A stretch of 64,000 nucleotides of DNA from Paraburkholderia sp. BL21I4N1 (GCF_002973525.1 NZ_PVEN01000027.1:1-64000), one strand, 5' to 3'; positions 51,544 through 61,073 are shown, counted from the first letter of the stretch. Notes: generated from the letters alone by a model not told the origin. Translations and numbers: made by a program.

Positions 51544-53300
51544 CGACGCTCTCCCCTGCGCAGCAGTTCGTCGGCATCCAGCTCGGTCCACTGTGGTGGC
51601 TGAAAGCGGTCCGGATGACGCGCGCGGAATCCGCGTGCGATGCGGACAAGCTCCAGGTACCGGCCACCGATTTCGCTCGCAGGATTCAAGGCCGTGTCGA
51701 AAAAAAGATCGAACCGGTCCGCGAGCAGCGGCTCGCCGATGTGCGTGTCGCAGGCATGCGCCCACGGTTCCTCGCCCCCGGTAATCTCGCCGAAGCGCGT
51801 GCCGGCCGGAAGATGTGTGAGACCACACGGCGTGTTCTGGCGTGACAGGTTCACGAGCCACCACCAGCCGACGTAGTGCCGGAACCCTGCCTCGTGCTGT
51901 CTGGCCTGGGTGTCGAGAGGCGGGTCCGTTTGCGCGGGATCCGGCAGGTCCACCATAAAGCCATACGGCAGGTCCGGCGCATCGCGTAACGTGCTTTCGA
52001 GACCGCACAGGACGGCGAACGAGCGGATGTCCTGATGCAGGTTTGCAAGATCATCGCTGGAACGATCTACGGCAGGGGTTCCACCCGGGTCTACCACCGC
52101 GGACTCATCGGCGGCATCGCCGTCGGGAACGTCCGTGCCGTGCGGACCGGAAGCCTCGGGCAGAGGATCCGTATGCTGTGGCAAATTTGACGCGGGCAGC
52201 GGATGCCGTATGTGGCTGTCCGATCGAGGTTGCGCCGTCTGTTCAGGAGGCAATGCAGCGATCGGCGGCGTCCCTTCACCCGAAGATCGGGTCTTTCGCG
52301 TCACCAGGCCAGTGGCACCAAGTGTTCCCGCTGCCGCCTCACGCAGCCGTTCCGGTGAAATCTCAGGTTCACCCGCTACCAGCGCAAGCATGGGCCTGAT
52401 CGCCGCCAGTGGCACGTCCAGCACCTCCGCACAGCGCCGCTGCATACCCGCGACGAGCGCGGCGGCGTCCAGTACGCGCTCCTGGGCGAGACCCGATTCA
52501 GGTGTGGGGTTCAGCACGAGGCTGAACTGCCCCAGCGCAACGTCGATCACCTCGTGCTGCAGCCAGTCGTCGTCACGCCCGAACCGGCGGACCAGCCGCG
52601 TCAACGCGCCGACCGCCGGCTGGATCACATCGACCACGTTGCGGCGGCTGAGCAGTGCCGTTGCGGGACCAAGCCCGACAAGCCGCTGCGTCGCAAACTG
52701 GAACAGCGACAAGAGCACGTGACTGACTGGCGCACCGTCCTGCGCAAGCAGGCGCGCGAATTCGCGCAACGACAGCGCGCCGCCCCGCTCATGCTCCAGA
52801 TCAGCCTTCAGCGCAAGGTAGCCCGCAGCCTTGTCCCAGAAGCACAGGTCCGCGCGCTGCTCATTCTCCCGCAGGTGCGCGGCCAGCAGCTTAGCCTCGC
52901 CAGGATAGGGAATGTAGAGGAAGTCGCGGTGCAGGAACTGCGGATCCTGTGTCTCCGCGTAAAGCAGGTGGGCGGCGGTCAGACGCGAATTCCCGCCTTT
53001 CGCCACCACATACCGGGTCTCCGACGGTCGCCGTGTCACGGTCACGATCTGCTCGATGCCGTTGACGCGGATCGACTCCTTCAGCTCGGCGATGCGGTCC
53101 GGCGACGCCCGCCGGGGATTGCGTTCGTAGGTCACGACCTCAATGACCTTCAGGCGGATGGTCGAGACCAGCGCCACCTCTGCAGTGCGTGGTCCAGGCG
53201 ATTCGACACCCAGCCTCTGCATCGCCAGACCAACCGGACCTCCGCCCGGTTCGCCGGCCTGCCCGTCATGCCCGGGATCAACCTGCGTGAGCCTGTTCAT
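51540..53300 (-). CDS. parB: ParB-family partition protein
   Basis: 586 residues from the ATG at 53300 (ATGA overlap with ParA). The ParB N-terminal nuclease-like/CTPase domain is at about residues 48-150: YERNPRRASPDRIAELKESI, NGIEQIVTVTRRPSETRYVV and KGGNSRLTAAHLL. A helix-turn-helix region follows (LSLREFARLLAQDGAPVSHV, LLSRRNVVDVIQPAVG). The C-terminal half is specific to ICE ParBs and partly disordered. It should bind a centromere-like site and stabilise the excised element. The palindrome array at 48.6-48.8 kb is the best candidate site. Confidence 0.9.
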   Translation of the reverse strand: MNRLTQVDPGHDGQAGEPGGGPVGLAMQRLGVESPGPRTAEVALVSTIRLKVIEVVTYERNPRRASPDRIAELKESIRVNGIEQIVTVTRRPSETRYVVAKGGNSRLTAAHLLYAETQDPQFLHRDFLYIPYPGEAKLLAAHLRENEQRADLCFWDKAAGYLALKADLEHERGGALSLREFARLLAQDGAPVSHVLLSLFQFATQRLVGLGPATALLSRRNVVDVIQPAVGALTRLVRRFGRDDDWLQHEVIDVALGQFSLVLNPTPESGLAQERVLDAAALVAGMQRRCAEVLDVPLAAIRPMLALVAGEPEISPERLREAAAGTLGATGLVTRKTRSSGEGTPPIAALPPEQTAQPRSDSHIRHPLPASNLPQHTDPLPEASGPHGTDVPDGDAADESAVVDPGGTPAVDRSSDDLANLHQDIRSFAVLCGLESTLRDAPDLPYGFMVDLPDPAQTDPPLDTQARQHEAGFRHYVGWWWLVNLSRQNTPCGLTHLPAGTRFGEITGGEEPWAHACDTHIGEPLLADRFDLFFDTALNPASEIGGRYLELVRIARGFRARHPDRFQPPQWTELDADELLRRGERR

Positions 53301-54175
53301 GCCACGCGCTCCAGCGGCACATGATCCTGCGGTGCGCGACGCCCTGCTCTGATGCCGCTACCAACATACTGCCCGCGCAGCGACGGAAACAGTTCCCATG
53401 CGAGCCCGTGCATCACGTTCCATGCAGAACGTATGAACAGGCGTCGCCGGTCATAGTCGTGCACGGGGATGCGCGACATCGCCGCCCCGGCGTAGGCGGC
53501 GGCAGACGGGATCACCGTGTCGAGTACACGGACGCCTGGATATGCGGCAAAGCGCTCACGAACAGCCTGCGTCAGCACCCGGGCATTGACAGTCCGCTCA
53601 TGCGCGTTGATCAATACGTGCAGATCACCGGAGCGGAACGACTCACCAAAGTCCGCAAGACGGTTCAGCTCGTCGAGCATTGCCAATGTGCCGGATACAA
53701 ATTCACCCGCACTCAGCGCGTCAGGCTTGACTGGCGACACCATGTAGTCCGCGGCCATCGCGGCGGACTTCTGCAGCTCACCCACCGCGCCCTGCGTGTC
53801 GATCAGCACCACATCGTACGGCTCAATCACGGGACTGCGCATTGCGCGGCGCATGATCATCAGGCGGTCCTCGCGGCGGTTGATCCATGACTGCAACCCG
53901 GCATCTGCGGTGTCCGAATGGATCAGATCGAGGTTGGAAAAAATCGTCCGGCTGATGCAGTCCGCGGACGGGTTGCCGCCGGAGGTGACCACCGCAGTCA
54001 GACCCCGCGGTGAACGGTAATGGACGGGAAAATACCGGCTTAGACTCGGCTGGACATCTGCATCGATCGCGAGAACCTTCATGCCGAAGGCTGCGAGCAG
54101 GCCGCCCAGGTTGGCGGCGACGGTCGTCTTACCGACGCCGCCCTTGGTGGAAACGAAGGAGATAACGACCGGCAT
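53297..54175 (-). CDS. parA: ParA-family partition ATPase
   Basis: 292 residues from the ATG at 54175. It starts MPVVISFVSTKGGVGKTTVA (deviant Walker A KGGVGKT), with Walker A' LAIDADVQPSLSRYF and Walker B VVLIDTQGAVGELQKSA. There is no N-terminal DNA-binding domain, so it is of the Soj/ParA-Ib type. In this ICE class ParA/ParB lie at one end of the element and keep the excised circle. It is coupled to parB by a 4-base overlap and follows the AlpA-like gene. Confidence 0.95.
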   Translation of the reverse strand: MPVVISFVSTKGGVGKTTVAANLGGLLAAFGMKVLAIDADVQPSLSRYFPVHYRSPRGLTAVVTSGGNPSADCISRTIFSNLDLIHSDTADAGLQSWINRREDRLMIMRRAMRSPVIEPYDVVLIDTQGAVGELQKSAAMAADYMVSPVKPDALSAGEFVSGTLAMLDELNRLADFGESFRSGDLHVLINAHERTVNARVLTQAVRERFAAYPGVRVLDTVIPSAAAYAGAAMSRIPVHDYDRRRLFIRSAWNVMHGLAWELFPSLRGQYVGSGIRAGRRAPQDHVPLERVA

Positions 54176-54266
54176 GGTGGTAAATCCAGTACAACATCAT
54201 CGCGTGAACCCGGAATTCAGTTACAGAAGCACAGTACGCTCGACTACGGCAAGTCGTGAGATTGCC

Positions 54267-54473
54267 TTATGAGCCACTGCCCGTTTCATCGAAATCATCG
54301 GAGCGCGTCAATTGTGACGCGATCCACTTTTCATACTCATCCGAAGGGAAAAGGCGGCGCCGGCCAATGCGGATCGATGGGGGCATCGGCTGCCCGAGCG
54401 TCAACCGGTTACGTGCGGTAGCAGGCGCGATGTGCAGCTCGCGCGCGATCTCTTCCAGCGTGTAGAACCGCAT
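54267..54473 (-). CDS. AlpA/excisionase-type small regulator
   Basis: 68 residues from the ATG at 54473: MRFYTLEEIARELHIAPATA is the MerR-like helix-turn-helix of HTH_17/AlpA proteins, then SIRIGRRRLFPSDEYEKWIA. Such proteins act as excisionases or activators of integrase genes. It is the first gene of the leftward operon, 91 bases before parA, and is divergent from the XRE gene. Confidence 0.82.
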   Translation of the reverse strand: MRFYTLEEIARELHIAPATARNRLTLGQPMPPSIRIGRRRLFPSDEYEKWIASQLTRSDDFDETGSGS

Positions 54474-54548
54474 ACTCGTCACTACCTCCGCGAACATCAA
54501 ACCGTCACCCGTCCAGCGCATTCTCATTCCGTCCAGGCACGTCCGGTT

Positions 54549-54584
54549 TTGTCCAACACTCAATGGTGCCTATAATCAAGGCAC
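54549..54584 (+). promoter_or_regulatory. promoter and operator of the XRE repressor gene
   Basis: TTGTCC (54549-54554), 16 bases, then a perfect TATAAT (54571-54576). An inverted repeat GTGCCT (54566-54571) / AGGCAC (54579-54584) encloses the -10 box, the layout of an autorepressed promoter. The start codon is at 54613. Confidence 0.7.
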
Positions 54585-54612
54585 AAAATTACTCTAGGGA
54601 CGCGAGACGAAC

Positions 54613-55050
54613 ATGTCAAGCATCACTGATCACGTGGACTATCATCAACGCGTTGCGCAGGTTCGCGGACACTTCGACCTGTCGCAGGACAAGATGGCCC
54701 GGCAGCTAGGACTGTCTCTGCGCGCCTATGCGAACTACGAGCGCGGGGAGCGTGCGATTCCGGTCGAACTGCTGCGCACGCTGTACGGGCAGTTTTCGGT
54801 CGATCCCGTCTGGCTGCTGACGGGTGACGGCAACATGATTCTCGAGCGCGATGTGCGGTACCGGCTCGACCAGAAGACGCTCGACAGCGTGCTGGTCTCC
54901 GTCGAGCGGATCGAGCAGCGTCTTGAGGCGCCGCTCGATGCGAAGAAAAAGGCGCGACTCATTGGCCTGCTCTACGAGCAGTGCCAGTTGCTGGGCGAAA
55001 GTGCCGAGCAGATCCTGCAGGATTCACGCATCAGTCGCCTGACACGATGA
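54613..55050 (+). CDS. XRE-family repressor
   Basis: 145 residues. The Cro/C1 helix-turn-helix is at about residues 12-65 (VRGHFDLSQDKMARQLGLSL, YANYERGERAIPVELLRTLY, VDPVWLLTGDGNMI), with the WLLTG motif common in phage-type repressors. The C-terminal half is coiled-coil-like (LDSVLVSVERIEQRLEAPLD). No peptidase domain is present, so induction by RecA-driven cleavage is not expected. It is divergent from the AlpA-like/ParA operon and probably controls it and itself. Confidence 0.88.
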   Translation: MSSITDHVDYHQRVAQVRGHFDLSQDKMARQLGLSLRAYANYERGERAIPVELLRTLYGQFSVDPVWLLTGDGNMILERDVRYRLDQKTLDSVLVSVERIEQRLEAPLDAKKKARLIGLLYEQCQLLGESAEQILQDSRISRLTR

Positions 55051-55186
55051 TTGCGCTCAAGTCAGCAGCGAGAACAATTCCGCAAGCTGCCCGTCAACCA
55101 CCGGCCGAACATTAATCTTCCGACGTAGCGCCTTTTAGCGCATGCGTGAAAACGCCTGCGATATCGCCATCGGTCGGGAGAATGTA

Positions 55187-55399
55187 ATGGGACGCCAGGA
55201 AGAAATCAGCAAGGAACTCGATCAGCTGGCAAGCGAGATCGAGAAGGATGCTCTGCTTGCGCGTGGCGAGCACGCCGCAAAAATCCCGTCGACGCCCGAC
55301 ATACACATCCGTCTCGAACTCGTCATTGCACAGCAGATGCCCATCAGGTTTCAGATCCGCCTCTCGACGGAACCGGTCGATGACGGCGGACCATCATAG
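55187..55399 (+). CDS. small uncharacterised protein
   Basis: 70 residues from the ATG at 55187, preceded by GGGAGAA at good spacing. It begins MGRQEEISKELDQLASEIEK, a charged coiled-coil helix, and has a beta-like second half (IHIRLELVIAQQMPIRFQIR). No family recognised. A longer start at 55142 is possible. It lies at the likely edge of the ICE. Confidence 0.5.
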   Translation: MGRQEEISKELDQLASEIEKDALLARGEHAAKIPSTPDIHIRLELVIAQQMPIRFQIRLSTEPVDDGGPS

Positions 55400-56034
55400 C
55401 AGCGTACGTTCCGTTCCTGGCCCCGGCCAGCACGCTGATTCGTGAAAATCCTGCGGCCCATTGATCAATTCTCCGCGCAGGATACGGCATCACCCCGTGA
55501 TGGAGCCTTGATTCGCGAAGTCCACGACGGAATCCTGTTGACACCATTACAGCGGTTGCCAGTAACAACGCCTACGACCATCGTCACCGGGAAGCATCGC
55601 GTCACCGCGGATTCCATACGGGGCACGTGACGACACAGCACGCAAATGGACGCTACAACGTCACCCGATCGCCTGTCTGTTCAGTTCTCCTTCAAAGCTC
55701 GATGCGTCATATCGCGTGACATTACGCAGTTTTACCAGGCATTAACCCACGCGCCCAATATCGCGGAGGCATAACGCACACGTGTCTGTCCGTCCACACT
55801 AGCGCCGTTCATTTCGTTGCCGCTGGAAACAACCGGCAAGGAAGGAGACCCATCGCGCATGCCGCTGCCGAAAATGCAACTGCATGAATATTTGCGCAAC
55901 GCGTGATCGACAGCCTGCTCCTTTCGTAAGATCAAAACTCAGTTGTGTCATCGCCCGGCCGCCTGCCGCGCAATTCGCATCCGCTGTGGGCGACGTGATT
56001 GTCTTGCTTGCGAACTGACCCATACGAGGTATCC
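55400..56034. other. gene-poor stretch at the probable ICE edge
   Basis: About 635 bases. One 62-codon frame (55442-55630, GTG start, KILRPIDQFSAQ) has no ribosome-binding site and no family. I searched by eye for a tRNA or an attachment-like repeat and found none. The end of the stretch must hold the promoter of the desaturase gene. Confidence 0.4.
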
Positions 56035-56988
56035 ATGAATAGTCGCGCCGTGATCCAGGACCAGGATCTGATCCGCTCTGCGTTTCCAGAATGGAACACG
56101 ATTCACCGTGCCATGACGTCGCCCGACGTAATCCATGTCGTCGTCGATATCGTATTCGACTGGATGAGCATCACCGCCGCCATGCTGATCCTGCATCGCC
56201 TTGGATGGTGGTCGGTGCCCGCGATCGTTGGATGGGTCGGTAACCGGCAGCGTGCGCTCGGCAACCTGCTGCACGACGCCGCGCATCGCAATCTTGCCCG
56301 CTCATGTCGCCTCAATGATGCCCTCGCGCGCCTCTTCATCGAACCGGCGCTCTTCAACAGTCTTGCGCTCTATCGTGAGCTCCACGCCCGCCATCATGCG
56401 TGGCTGGGCGACCCGGTGCGCGATCCTGACTACATCGCCGTTCGTCCGAATCCGGGCGACCGCTGGTGGCAGCCGTTTTTCAAGGTTCTGCTCGCGCCGG
56501 CGGCCTGGTTGAGCTCGACGTTCGGACACCTGCATCTGTCGAGACTCAGCTGGATGCAGCGATTCGGCATGGCCGGATGGTGGGCCGCCGTACTGGGTGC
56601 CATGACGCTTGTATGGGGCGTTCATGCGACAGCGCTTTTCTTCGGCATATGGATGCTGGCGAGAGCCACCGTCTTTCACGCGATCACGACGTTTCGTGAG
56701 CTGTGCGACCACTTTGGCCTGGAGCGAGGCGGGATCTTCAGTTACACGCGCGACGCTTCTTCCCGCAGCCTGTGGCGATGGATCATTCATCCGCACAACA
56801 ACGGCTATCACCTCACGCATCACCTGATGCCGTCGATTCCCTATCACCGCCTCGCACACGCGCAGCGCGAGCTGCTGGCATTGCCCGCCTTCGCCGGCGC
56901 GGCCAGAGTGTGCCATGCCTATTTTCGCGGCCCTGATGCAGTCGTGCGTGAATGGGAAGTCCATGGAGGCGAAAATGCTGCAGCGTAA
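56035..56988 (+). CDS. fatty acid desaturase family protein
   Basis: 317 residues from the ATG at 56035. The three histidine boxes of membrane di-iron desaturases are present: HDAAH, HARHH, and the third as YHLTHH, plus HAITTFRELCDHF. Hydrophobic segments flank them (SITAAMLILHRLG, AAVLGAMTLVWGVHATALFF). Enzymes of this group use O2 to desaturate or hydroxylate acyl chains or other lipids such as beta-carotene-like substrates. The substrate cannot be told. The downstream transporter gene starts 14 bases before its stop, so the two are co-expressed. Confidence 0.88.
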   Translation: MNSRAVIQDQDLIRSAFPEWNTIHRAMTSPDVIHVVVDIVFDWMSITAAMLILHRLGWWSVPAIVGWVGNRQRALGNLLHDAAHRNLARSCRLNDALARLFIEPALFNSLALYRELHARHHAWLGDPVRDPDYIAVRPNPGDRWWQPFFKVLLAPAAWLSSTFGHLHLSRLSWMQRFGMAGWWAAVLGAMTLVWGVHATALFFGIWMLARATVFHAITTFRELCDHFGLERGGIFSYTRDASSRSLWRWIIHPHNNGYHLTHHLMPSIPYHRLAHAQRELLALPAFAGAARVCHAYFRGPDAVVREWEVHGGENAAA

Positions 56989-58213
56989 TCTCGGGGCGGT
57001 CCACGTGGCCGCGCTGCTTGTCTCGGCAAGCTACGGTGTGGCATTCCTGCTCGGCTCCGGCGAGATGGCGGTACACGCCGGAATGGCGGGCAGTCTGTAT
57101 GCGATCGTCACCGCACTGGGCATGCTCGCGCTCGCGCTGGCCGCACCAACGCTCTGGCGGGGACGCGAACTCATCTGGGACGTGTTGGGCGAGCGTTACG
57201 GTCCAGCGGTGCGCAAGCTCGTCGCGCTCCTCTCGCTCGTCTGGATGGCCGGCGTGCTGGCCGCCCAGATCCATGGCGGTATCGCCGTGCTTGTCGCGAC
57301 GGGACTCCCGGCAACCCATGCACTTGCAGTGATCGCCGCGGCGCTGCTGGTCATGTCCTCTGTCGAACTCGGCATGGCCGCAACGCTCTTCGCCTGCTGC
57401 CTGCTCGCAACGAACATCGCTCTCGTGCATGCGCTTGTTGGTTCGAACGGGCTAACCGTGTACCTCCATGCGTGGCCGTCCTTCATCCAGGAGACACGCG
57501 CCGCGCCGCGCGCTCAAACACTGATGACCATCGCTGCAGTCGGGTTTCTGGTGATCACGGGATCGGACTATCACCAGTTCGTCGTCGCTGCACGCCGACC
57601 ACGAGATGCGTGGCTAGGCTGCGTACTTGCAAGCGTCTTTCTCGTGGTGACCGGGTTTCTCCCGGCCGCAATAGTCGTCGCAGCGCTTCATGCCGGCAAG
57701 CTGTCCGGCCTGACGGACACCGCCAGCGCGATCCCGTGGATCATGCTGCAAACGAGTGGGGCGATGGGATCCGTTTGCATCGGCGTCATCCTGCTTTCTG
57801 CTCTCGGATCAGGGACCGCGATCACGCGCGCGATGTCATCGGCACTTGAGGGCCTGCACGCCGGCGATGGTCGCTACGGCTACGCGTCGCGCCTGCTGAT
57901 CGTCGCCATCGGTTGCGCAATCGCGACTGATGGTCAGGCGATTGTGTCGACCATCGTTTCACTGAACATCGTCTATGTTGCGGCCGTCGGGTTGCTGTTC
58001 GTCTTGCACGAGCGTCGTCGGCAGGTTGCACCGCGCTGCGCATCAGCGATGTTGCTGTCTGGCGCCATCGTTTCCCTGCTCGTTTCGGCAATGAACTGGA
58101 CCGATATCGGCAATCTGCCCGGCTGGCTCCCGCTTCCGGCAGGGCTGTTCGCCTCCGCCTGTGTGCCGGTCACATGGCAGTTCGCGCCGCTACTCGGGCG
58201 CGTGCGGTCATAG
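56975..58213 (+). CDS. sodium:solute symporter-like transporter
   Basis: 412 residues from the ATG at 56975 (GGAGG 8 bases upstream), overlapping the desaturase gene by 14 bases. About 11 hydrophobic segments. The pattern ITGSDYHQFVVAARRPRDAW matches the 'sDy.qr..aar.pkdA..g' signature of the SSS family; LSALGSGTAITRAMSSALEG resembles the following intracellular loop. It is shorter than most SSS members (about 450-550). The substrate is unknown; coupling with a desaturase suggests a lipid-related or aromatic compound, which is speculative. Confidence 0.65.
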   Translation: MLQRNLGAVHVAALLVSASYGVAFLLGSGEMAVHAGMAGSLYAIVTALGMLALALAAPTLWRGRELIWDVLGERYGPAVRKLVALLSLVWMAGVLAAQIHGGIAVLVATGLPATHALAVIAAALLVMSSVELGMAATLFACCLLATNIALVHALVGSNGLTVYLHAWPSFIQETRAAPRAQTLMTIAAVGFLVITGSDYHQFVVAARRPRDAWLGCVLASVFLVVTGFLPAAIVVAALHAGKLSGLTDTASAIPWIMLQTSGAMGSVCIGVILLSALGSGTAITRAMSSALEGLHAGDGRYGYASRLLIVAIGCAIATDGQAIVSTIVSLNIVYVAAVGLLFVLHERRRQVAPRCASAMLLSGAIVSLLVSAMNWTDIGNLPGWLPLPAGLFASACVPVTWQFAPLLGRVRS

Positions 58214-58529
58214 ATTCGCCTGGTGACCCGAACGGGCCCCGATCGTGCTCCTGCGTGTTAGCGTGCTCCTGCGTGTTAGCCATGTAGCGACCCACCGGCA
58301 CCACCACACCGTCGACAAGCCTGCCGCGCCGAGGCCCGCAACGTAGCGGGCGGTCGCAATTTTCGCAGTGACGCGATCACTGCCTGAATCACGCGATCGC
58401 AGGCGGCGCCGCGACCATCATGTTCGCATCTACTGCCTCCGTGAAAAATGCCGGCGACGACGAGCGCCGTGGTAACGGCAATCGGAAGAGTCGACGCAAC
58501 GCATCGCGTCGGCGAATCATAACGCCCCA
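58214..58529. other. intergenic stretch with an 18-bp tandem duplication
   Basis: No gene in 316 bases between convergent genes. GTGCTCCTGCGTGTTAGC occurs twice in tandem (58245-58262 and 58263-58280). No obvious terminator. Confidence 0.5.
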
Positions 58530-59459
58530 TCAACTGGTGCGCGCGTCCCCTGGCACCGGCTGAACCAGGCTTCGCCGCGCCGCTTCCATGACCAGTGCGC
58601 TGATCGTCGCGAGCGGCTCGGGCTCCTGCTCCCAGTGATGCCAGTAAAGATCGATCATCAGGTCGTGCCCGGGGGCGAGCGCCACCAGTCTGCCGCCACT
58701 GATCAGCGATTCGGCCTGCATTGCCGGGACCAGCCCGTAACCGAGCTCGTCCAGGATCGCATTGAGCAATGCCGCCGGCGAAGGAAAATAGTGCCTGGGG
58801 TACCGGCCGACCGTCACCCCGAAATGCGACTCGCAAAACACATCGTGCAGGGCGTCCTTCCGGTCAAACAGAATGGCTGCGGCCTCGAGCACGCCCGGCA
58901 ACGTCAGACCACCGGCGAAATGTTCGCGGGCGAATCCGGGTGTGGCGACACACTGATAGCGCATCTGTCCGACCGGCTCCGCCACGAAACGATCGACAAC
59001 CGGTTCCGGTTGCGTGGACAGGAAGCCTTTGACGTCGCCGCGCGCCAGTGCCTCGAGCGTATGGTCCTGATCGTCCACGACGATCTCGAGCGCCACATGG
59101 TGTTGTGCCAGCTCACGCGTCACCGGCTCAAACCAGGTGGCGAGTGAATCGGCGTTGACGGCAAGGGCAAGCGCTGTTGTCGCCGCCCTCCCCGGCGTGA
59201 CACGCCGGAGCAGGTCATCTTCCTGCAGCCGGACTGTCATGAAATGACGAAACACGTCTTCGCCCGCTTTCGTCGGCATCACGGTAGGCTCGCGGATCAG
59301 GAGCAGCGCCCCGATCGACTGTTCGAGCCGCTTGACGCGGCGCGTCGCCGCAGCAGAGGAGATATTCAGCGCGACCGCCGCCTGCGTGAAACTGCGATGT
59401 TCGACCACTGCGGCAAACGTCTCCAGCTCGACCATGTTCAACATCGCGCCCACTTTCAT
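58530..59459 (-). CDS. LysR-family regulator (ArgP-like)
   Basis: 309 residues from the ATG at 59459; an ATG 18 bases further in is an alternative. The N-terminal winged helix is MVELETFAAVVEHRSFTQAA, LNISSAAATRRVKRLEQSIG. The pattern PTKAGEDVFRHFMTVRLQED with LLRRVTP is as in ArgP/LysG-type members. The effector domain follows (ALALAVNADSLATWFEPVTR, VALEIVVDDQDHTLEALARG). ArgP-type regulators usually control amino-acid exporters. Its gene is convergent with the transporter, and the promoter faces the EAL gene. Confidence 0.85.
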   Translation of the reverse strand: MKVGAMLNMVELETFAAVVEHRSFTQAAVALNISSAAATRRVKRLEQSIGALLLIREPTVMPTKAGEDVFRHFMTVRLQEDDLLRRVTPGRAATTALALAVNADSLATWFEPVTRELAQHHVALEIVVDDQDHTLEALARGDVKGFLSTQPEPVVDRFVAEPVGQMRYQCVATPGFAREHFAGGLTLPGVLEAAAILFDRKDALHDVFCESHFGVTVGRYPRHYFPSPAALLNAILDELGYGLVPAMQAESLISGGRLVALAPGHDLMIDLYWHHWEQEPEPLATISALVMEAARRSLVQPVPGDARTS

Positions 59460-59469
59460 GAAAACCCTT

Positions 59470-60816
59470 TCATCCACGTTCCGCAACGATGTCTGGTGCG
59501 GAGGGACCGGAATAGAGATAGCCCTGAAGGCAGGTCGCCCCGCACTCCCGCGCCTGTTGCGCGTCGTCCTCAGTCTCGATGCCTTCGACGATGACGCTCG
59601 CCGCGTAAGAATTCGCGAACTGGACAAGCGGACGCAGACCCAGGGGACTTTGGGTGCCGCCTTCCTGTCTCAGGCAACGCAGGTCGATCTTGACGATATC
59701 GACGCCAAGCCCGATCAGGGCGATCAGATTGTTGTGGCCTTTCCCCAGGTCGTCCAGTGCGATCTGGCAGCCGAGAGCCTGGAACGTCCTGACGAAGTTC
59801 CGTGCCTCTGTCGTCGACGTCAATGCGGCTGTTTCCGTGATCTCGATCGTCAGCCTCGAAGCAAGGCGTCTGTCTGCATGCAACTGTGAGGCGATCGGTG
59901 TCCACCACGCATCGAGTGTGGCGCTACGCGCGGACACATTACATCCGAGTCGAAGCGCAGGATTGCGGCGCAATGCGGCGATCGTCGAGTCGACGACCCA
60001 TTCGTCGAGCCGCCTCACCATCCCCAGGCGCTCAACGGCGCCCACGAGACTACCGATACGTATCCGTCGGCCATTCTTCATCTCGCAAAGCAGTACCTCG
60101 TAATACACCACATCTTGCGAATTGCCCGCCGCGCAGACGGGTTCCCGATCGAAATCGAGCCTTTTCTCCTCCAGTGCCGCGAAGACGGCAGCAGCCACCA
60201 CCATATCGGCCCTGTACCGCTCACACCAGTGATGGCCCGCAGTCGCCAGGTTTGCCGCATCGATGAAATCCTGAAATGGTTGATACCCGGAGCGCATCGC
60301 TGAGGCGCGTACTACAGGCATGATGGCCGCGTCTCCCAGTGGTACGGCGTGCGCGCCAAGTACCTTGACTACCCGGTGCTCGATGATGGGCCCGCATAAC
60401 TCCTCCGACGCGTCGCCCTTGTAGGACAGGTAGGACAGGTCGAAGATAAAAACGATATGCGCACCGGTTGTTGCAACGGTAGCCCTCCCTGATCGTGAGA
60501 GTGCCCGGGCTCGCTCATAGACGGCATGCCGCACGCCAAGTGCAGTCGTCTCGCCATACACCTGCTCGATCTCGCGCAGATTTGCGATCGTGGCGACGAC
60601 GCAGAGCTCCCCGACCGATCCGGCAGGCTCCGCCAGCGCGTCGACTCGTGTGGATATCGACCACTGGTAAGAACGTGGACGATCTTCCGTCTTTCTCTGA
60701 TCGTCGAAATCTGCGTTCCACGCTTCGCACTTACTATCATCCCCCTCCTGCCCGGCAGGCCGGATCGACGCGGATCTGCTCAGCTCGTAAGCATGATTTT
60801 TGGATTCCACAATCAC
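59470..60816 (-). CDS. degenerate GGDEF plus EAL domain protein
   Basis: 448 residues; the GTG at 60810 is the likelier start because GAGG lies 6 bases before it. The N-terminal half resembles a GGDEF fold that has lost the motif. The EAL domain (about 205-445) has EVLLC where EALLR is usual, then GCNVSAR, LTIEITET, LDDLGKGHNNL, DIVKIDL, VIVEGIET and LQGYLYSGP. The metal- and substrate-binding residues (E, N, E, D, D, K, E, Q) are all visible, so c-di-GMP hydrolysis is plausible despite R-to-C and F-to-L changes. Soluble. It is adjacent to the LysR gene, 10 bases upstream of it, so they may be co-transcribed. Confidence 0.85.
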   Translation of the reverse strand: MIVESKNHAYELSRSASIRPAGQEGDDSKCEAWNADFDDQRKTEDRPRSYQWSISTRVDALAEPAGSVGELCVVATIANLREIEQVYGETTALGVRHAVYERARALSRSGRATVATTGAHIVFIFDLSYLSYKGDASEELCGPIIEHRVVKVLGAHAVPLGDAAIMPVVRASAMRSGYQPFQDFIDAANLATAGHHWCERYRADMVVAAAVFAALEEKRLDFDREPVCAAGNSQDVVYYEVLLCEMKNGRRIRIGSLVGAVERLGMVRRLDEWVVDSTIAALRRNPALRLGCNVSARSATLDAWWTPIASQLHADRRLASRLTIEITETAALTSTTEARNFVRTFQALGCQIALDDLGKGHNNLIALIGLGVDIVKIDLRCLRQEGGTQSPLGLRPLVQFANSYAASVIVEGIETEDDAQQARECGATCLQGYLYSGPSAPDIVAERG

Positions 60817-61073
60817 CTCGGTATACTAAACGTCCACAGTACCCTTCGCTGCACGCCGCGTAGCCACGCGTGGCGCGGAACACGCATTCACCGGTACCCG
60901 GTCGACACGTGTTCGATGATCGCAGCGAACCGGCCACGCAACCACGAATCAGGACGTGGAAAAACTGATCTCCATCAACGACGCTCACCCACAGCACACG
61001 AAGAAAGTCCCTGGCGCATCGTCGGTGGCGCCGAGCATGCCCCGAGCGTTCGGCCTAACGTTTAGTTTCACTG

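Noticed and set aside
55050..56034. tRNA gene or attachment site at the ICE edge
   Set aside because: No cloverleaf or T-loop sequence and no repeat matching another part of the window could be found by eye.
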